Positions 6,003 through 8,313 of a DNA stretch of 8,313 nt are shown piece after piece. The DNA comes from Desulfurococcaceae archaeon (GTDB lineage: Archaea; Thermoproteota; Thermoprotei_A; Sulfolobales; Desulfurococcaceae): assembly GCA_023269765.1 (NCBI GenBank), contig JAGDWH010000001.1, forward strand, positions 559-8,871. Direction: 5' to 3'. The first letter of the stretch is position 1, and every line of letters starts with the position of its first letter. Made by a program: the position numbers and the translations under genes. Under the pieces are notes generated by a model. It was not told where the DNA came from. It did not search any database and saw only the letters and a program-made list of their open reading frames with translations.

Positions 6003-6008
6003 TTTAAT
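6003..6008 (+). promoter_or_regulatory. Possible second TATA box for Pth2
   Basis: TTTAAT is part of GCTTTAATC and lies about 23 bases before the Pth2 ATG at 6028, so it could drive a leaderless mRNA. CTTTAA recurs 11 bases later (6013-6018). The match is weak and competes with the palindromic TATA at 5970-5981. Confidence 0.3.
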
Positions 6009-6027
6009 CACACTTTAACGCAAAACT

Positions 6028-6396
6028 ATGTACATATGGGGTTTTCAAGTGAAGCAGGTGATTGTTGTAAGAGCCGATCTGAATATGAGTAGGGGCAAAA
6101 TGGCTGTTCAAGTAGCACATGCTTCTTTAATAGCTGCTTTCGAGGCCTATCACAACTTTAGAGAGTGGTTTAACGAGTGGTGGAATACGGGTCAAAAGAA
6201 GATCGTTGTAAAGGTGTATAGTGAGAAAGAGCTTCTCGAGATTTATAAAAAAGCTTTTTCAAAAGGTCTTCCTGCATCGCTAGTTGCCGATGCGGGTCTA
6301 ACAGAGCTTCCACCCGGTACTATTACAGCCGTCGCGATCGGCCCGGCGCCCGAAGACAAAGTAGACGAAATTACAGGGAGTCTAAAGCTCCTATAG
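6028..6396 (+). CDS. pth2: Peptidyl-tRNA hydrolase, archaeal/eukaryotic type (Pth2)
   Basis: This 122-residue protein matches Pth2, which cleaves peptidyl-tRNA released from stalled ribosomes and so recycles tRNA. The fold starts with the strand [10 protein letters not shown] (9-18). It is followed by [13 protein letters not shown] (21-33), which holds the family's catalytic-region Lys24 and His31, then [17 protein letters not shown] (60-76). The end is the conserved [21 protein letters not shown] (88-108), with Asp88 and Thr99. The ATG is used because a TATA-like TTTAAT lies about 23 bases upstream. GTG at 6049 (codon 8) is an alternative that still keeps the first strand, but its upstream GGGG is a poor ribosome site. 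TruD follows closely, so the two are probably co-transcribed. Confidence 0.95.
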   Translation: MYIWGFQVKQVIVVRADLNMSRGKMAVQVAHASLIAAFEAYHNFREWFNEWWNTGQKKIVVKVYSEKELLEIYKKAFSKGLPASLVADAGLTELPPGTITAVAIGPAPEDKVDEITGSLKLL

Positions 6397-6409
6397 TTTG
6401 GTCATAGAA

Positions 6410-7507
6410 ATGATTACATATCCCCACCCACTGGATTACGCTACGGGACAGAAGTACGCTTTGACACCACTAAAGCTAAGTGCTGCTTTCGAGATTTCTC
6501 CCGAGAGCTTTTACGTCGAGGAGCTCGTGGACTTTAGCAAGCTTGCACTAAATAAAAAACGCGGCAACTACGCCGTATTAAGGGTGTGGAAAAAAGGCAT
6601 TGATACCCTAAAGGCTCTCAGAATTGTTAGCAAACTACTCGATATACCCGAATCGAATATACTGTTGTTTGGATTAAAGGACAAATATGCACAGTCCATC
6701 TCGTACTTCTTTATTAAGACAACCTTATTCAGCGGTAGAGAAAGCCTCCTCGACTCCAATAACATAAAAATTGAATTAGTGGGATTCGTGAAGTCTAAGC
6801 CTAAGAGGTCTTATCATGTTGGAAACAAGTTCGGAATAAGAATCGAAGACTGCAAGCCCGACGACCTACACAACCTCAAGGCAATAATATCGCTGATTTC
6901 AACTATGGGGTTGCCCGCGTACTATGGATACCAGAGGTTTGGCTACTTCAGGTATAATTCACACATACTAGGCAAGTCTGCTCTACTGGGTAGAGAAGAC
7001 TCTTTCGCTGAAGCCCTCCTCCGCGAAATATACCCTCTAGAACCCAGAGGCGCAGCCATCAAGAGGCTGCGGGGCGACTTCACGGAACTTTGGTATGAAG
7101 ACCTTTACATTAAAGCGTCATTGAGTTCTGCCTTCAAAAAACTGATGAAGATGACTAGAGGGCTGCTCATTGACTCGTATGCCAGCTACCTATTTAACTT
7201 GCTGATTAACGAGATTATAGAAAAAGAGGGCTTTGATAAGCTGAGGACTTCTAACCTGCCAATGCCTGGGTGCACTGAGAAGATCTACTACTATGAGGAT
7301 ATCGTGCTGAGAGAGGGCTTGACCACAGACTTGCTAGCCAAAATGCCCTGCTTTTATAGGGCCGGAGTTTTCTACACTTATGAAAACACTATTCGCAAGC
7401 TCGACGACAAGACAGTTATTTACGAGTTCACTCTAAAGCCAGGCATGTTTGCAACCGTGGTTCTGAGGGAGCTATTTAAAGAAAACCTGGTTTTTAAGGA
7501 AACGTGA
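6410..7507 (+). CDS. truD: tRNA pseudouridine synthase TruD
   Basis: This 365-residue protein is an archaeal TruD, which isomerises U13 of tRNA to pseudouridine (Pus7 in eukaryotes also acts on U35). From the ATG, the N-terminal catalytic part has SPESFYVEEL (30-39) and GLKDKYA (88-94), whose Asp91 is the nucleophile. The segment GYQRFGYFRYNSHILGKSALLGR (173-195) matches the family's YxxQRFG block. The TRUD insertion domain lies in the middle, and the LKPGMFATVVLREL motif (343-356) closes the active site. The TTG at 6398, one base after the Pth2 stop, would add four residues but has no ribosome site. The ATG has a partial GGTCAT about 5 bases upstream, so it is preferred. The stop is two bases from that of the convergent NusA-like gene. 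Confidence 0.94.
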   Translation: MITYPHPLDYATGQKYALTPLKLSAAFEISPESFYVEELVDFSKLALNKKRGNYAVLRVWKKGIDTLKALRIVSKLLDIPESNILLFGLKDKYAQSISYFFIKTTLFSGRESLLDSNNIKIELVGFVKSKPKRSYHVGNKFGIRIEDCKPDDLHNLKAIISLISTMGLPAYYGYQRFGYFRYNSHILGKSALLGREDSFAEALLREIYPLEPRGAAIKRLRGDFTELWYEDLYIKASLSSAFKKLMKMTRGLLIDSYASYLFNLLINEIIEKEGFDKLRTSNLPMPGCTEKIYYYEDIVLREGLTTDLLAKMPCFYRAGVFYTYENTIRKLDDKTVIYEFTLKPGMFATVVLRELFKENLVFKET

Positions 7508-7509
7508 AG

Positions 7510-8037
7510 CTACTCGAAAATTATTTTGACTTTTGCATTACTTATTTTCTCAATTAGCTTTTCATATTCTTCTTTATTCTTTAAAAACTTTCTATCGCGT
7601 TTCGATACTCTTATGTTAAGTAGCTCCGAACCGTCGGGGATCCAAACCCTGTTAATACCGTAGAGTGTTGCGGGGTAGATCAGCTGCTCCACAAGCTTTT
7701 TCAAGTCGTTTGTGTACTCGACAACCTTAACTTTCTTACCTAAATGCAATGATAGCTCCTCTTCGAGAACCCTTCTCTCGTCAACTTCAAATCCATTTTT
7801 AATGAACACTACAGCAACGTCGCTAATTGCAGCAGTTTTCACATACTCTCCCTTTCTTAGAAACTTCAACTTATCTTCGAGCTCGACCAGGACTCGCAGT
7901 ACTTCCAGGTCTTCGCTTGATACTTCGCCTGCGTCGATCTTCCTCTGACACGATGGGCAGTAAACTCCGCTTTTAATGCATATCCTGTCCAGCGGGTACT
8001 TCAAGATTCTCGACACCAAAGATGTTGAGTTAAGCAC
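7510..8037 (-). CDS. NusA-like archaeal protein with Zn-binding N-terminus and KH-like domain
   Basis: This 175-residue protein resembles the small archaeal NusA-like family, often annotated as a transcription elongation factor. The N-terminal zinc-binding segment is CIKSGVYCPSCQRKIDAGEV (20-39). A helix (about 42-60) follows, then a KH-like core (about 65-128), then the tail with GINRVWIPDGSE (127-138), SKRDRKFL and a final KIIFE. I recall the family as carrying four cysteines in the zinc motif; only Cys20, Cys27 and Cys30 are visible. The KH core has no GxxG loop: NGFEVDERRVLEEEL stands where it is expected. The start is uncertain. GTG at 8037 overlaps a weak AAGGTG, while TTG at codon 12 has GGTGTC at a better distance. 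It is divergent from tRNA-Trp. The role in transcription or RNA binding comes from family annotation, not from data here. Confidence 0.78.
   Translation of the reverse strand: MLNSTSLVSRILKYPLDRICIKSGVYCPSCQRKIDAGEVSSEDLEVLRVLVELEDKLKFLRKGEYVKTAAISDVAVVFIKNGFEVDERRVLEEELSLHLGKKVKVVEYTNDLKKLVEQLIYPATLYGINRVWIPDGSELLNIRVSKRDRKFLKNKEEYEKLIEKISNAKVKIIFE
7521..7590 (+). terminator. T-rich stretch that could end the pth2-truD transcript
   Basis: Just after the TruD stop the plus strand has many T tracts: TTATTTT at 7521-7527, TTTT at 7531-7534, then TTATTTTCT, CTTTTC and TTCTTTATTCTTT up to 7582. Archaeal RNA polymerase commonly stops at T runs. They lie in the 3' coding end of the convergent NusA-like gene, because only two bases separate the two stops. 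The assignment is by composition only. Confidence 0.35.
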
Positions 8038-8080
8038 CTTAAGCTCGCATGATTCATATTTTGGTAAAGTTTTTTAGCGC

Positions 8081-8090
8081 CTTAAAATAG
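8081..8090 (+). promoter_or_regulatory. TATA box of tRNA-Trp
   Basis: CTTAAAATAG, preceded by a GCGC that may act as BRE, is centred about 30 bases before the first base of the tRNA (8116). This would start transcription a few bases upstream of the mature 5' end, to be removed by RNase P. The minus-strand reading CTATTTTAAG is about 50 bases from the NusA-like GTG and could also serve that gene, as could the ATATTTT closer to it (8056-8062). Confidence 0.55.
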
Positions 8091-8115
8091 AAAATGTCAC
8101 GGAGTGCCCGGTAGT

Positions 8116-8246
8116 GGGCCCGTAGCTCAGCCAGGCAGAGCGGCGGGCTCCAGACCACATCTACGGGTCAGACGACCGTCTGGGATGAGAGAGGTCTGGA
8201 ACTGGGAGTGACCCGTAGGTCGGGGGTTCAAATCCCCCCGGGCCCA
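8116..8246 (+). tRNA. tRNA-Trp (anticodon CCA) with a 57-base intron
   Basis: A full cloverleaf can be drawn. The acceptor stem is GGGCCCG (8116-8122) with CGGGCCC (8239-8245), then discriminator A8246. The D stem is GCTC (8125-8128) with GAGC (8138-8141). The anticodon stem is GCGGG (8143-8147) with CCCGT (8212-8216). The T stem is GGGGG (8222-8226) with CCCCC (8234-8238), loop TTCAAAT. The anticodon CCA is at 8150-8152, reading UGG. The variable loop is five bases (AGGTC). The mature exons total 74 bases and the 3' CCA is not encoded, so it must be added by a nucleotidyltransferase. An intron interrupts the gene after position 37 (G8153). G-C-rich stems fit a thermophile. Confidence 0.97.
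8154..8210 (+). other. Bulge-helix-bulge intron of tRNA-Trp with guide-like complementarity
   Basis: The splice junctions form a bulge-helix-bulge element. CTCC (8148-8151) pairs with GGAG (8205-8208), flanked by three-base bulges AGA (8152-8154) and TGA (8209-8211). Each is cut after its second base, as by the archaeal splicing endonuclease, at the canonical 37/38 site. Inside, CAGAC (8169-8173) and GTCTG (8178-8182) form a hairpin. CTACGGGTCA (8161-8170) is fully complementary to 8209-8218 across the 3' junction. GGTCTGGA (8193-8200) is fully complementary to 8149-8156 across the 5' junction. GGGATGA (8182-8188) matches box C at six of seven bases. This parallels the known box C/D guide in other archaeal tRNA-Trp introns, but no CUGA box is present. 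Confidence 0.9.
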
Positions 8247-8296
8247 CTACCTTAGCGTGATACCTGCTTCTCTGTGCTGCAGTACACTAGCTGGCC

Positions 8297-8304
8297 TTTA
8301 TAAG
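8297..8304 (+). promoter_or_regulatory. TATA-like element at the right edge
   Basis: TTTATAAG, inside GGCCTTTATAAGCC, looks like a TATA box. A plus-strand transcript from it would begin about 15 bases beyond the window. The 50 bases between the tRNA and this element show no gene and no T-run terminator. Confidence 0.35.
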
Positions 8305-8313
8305 CCTCATGTA

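Noticed and set aside
6398..6400. TTG as the TruD start
   Set aside because: It has no ribosome site and adds only four residues; ATG at 6410 has a partial GGTCAT at a usable distance.
8285..8310. Minus-strand ATG at the right edge as a new gene
   Set aside because: The frame from the ATG at 8308-8310 meets a TAG after seven codons.
1..8313. Mobile elements, CRISPR arrays, toxin-antitoxin or defence genes
   Set aside because: No transposase, integrase, spaced direct repeats or nuclease families are seen; the genes are core translation genes.

Overview
The window is a compact piece of an archaeal chromosome, most likely from a hyperthermophilic member of the Thermoproteota (Crenarchaeota). 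The evidence is an aIF2-beta, a DUF424 protein, NMD3, aIF1A, RIO1 kinase, a two-KH Dim2-like protein, aEF1B, Pth2 and archaeal-type TruD, along with TATA-box promoters, frequent TTG starts, GGTGAT Shine-Dalgarno sites and a tRNA-Trp interrupted by a bulge-helix-bulge intron. A closer taxonomic placement cannot be read from the sequence. I see no mobile element, CRISPR array or defence gene. Almost every gene serves translation, ribosome assembly or tRNA modification.

Layout. On the left, on the minus strand, lie the first 23 codons of an unrecognised gene (1-69, running off the edge) and a MiaB/CDKAL1-type tRNA methylthiotransferase. Divergent from these, a plus-strand run starts with aIF2-beta and DUF424. 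After a 229-base gap it continues as a tight cluster: NMD3, aIF1A, RIO1 and the KH protein, joined by a Shine-Dalgarno site overlapping a stop codon, an ATGA overlap and a 34-base overlap. Next is a 175-base gap between convergent genes, which holds a well-placed TATA box and a sequence able to form a long interrupted stem. Then come a minus-strand pair (Zn-ribbon protein, then aEF1B), a divergent plus-strand pair (Pth2, then TruD), a minus-strand NusA-like Zn-ribbon/KH protein whose stop is 2 bases from that of TruD, and finally tRNA-Trp on the plus strand.

How the genes fit together. aIF2-beta and aIF1A act in start-site selection and initiator tRNA delivery. RIO1 and the Dim2-like protein are partners in small-subunit maturation, and NMD3 acts on the large subunit. 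aEF1B recharges elongation factor 1-alpha. Pth2 recycles stalled peptidyl-tRNA. TruD and the methylthiotransferase modify tRNA. The cluster therefore couples initiation with ribosome assembly.

The least explained parts are non-coding. They are the candidate structured RNA at 5339-5430, two abutting hairpins directly before the NMD3 start codon, a perfect 10-base tandem repeat between divergent promoters, and a tRNA-Trp intron with two segments complementary to its own splice junctions. The last resembles the intron-encoded box C/D guide known in other archaea, but its box motifs are degenerate.
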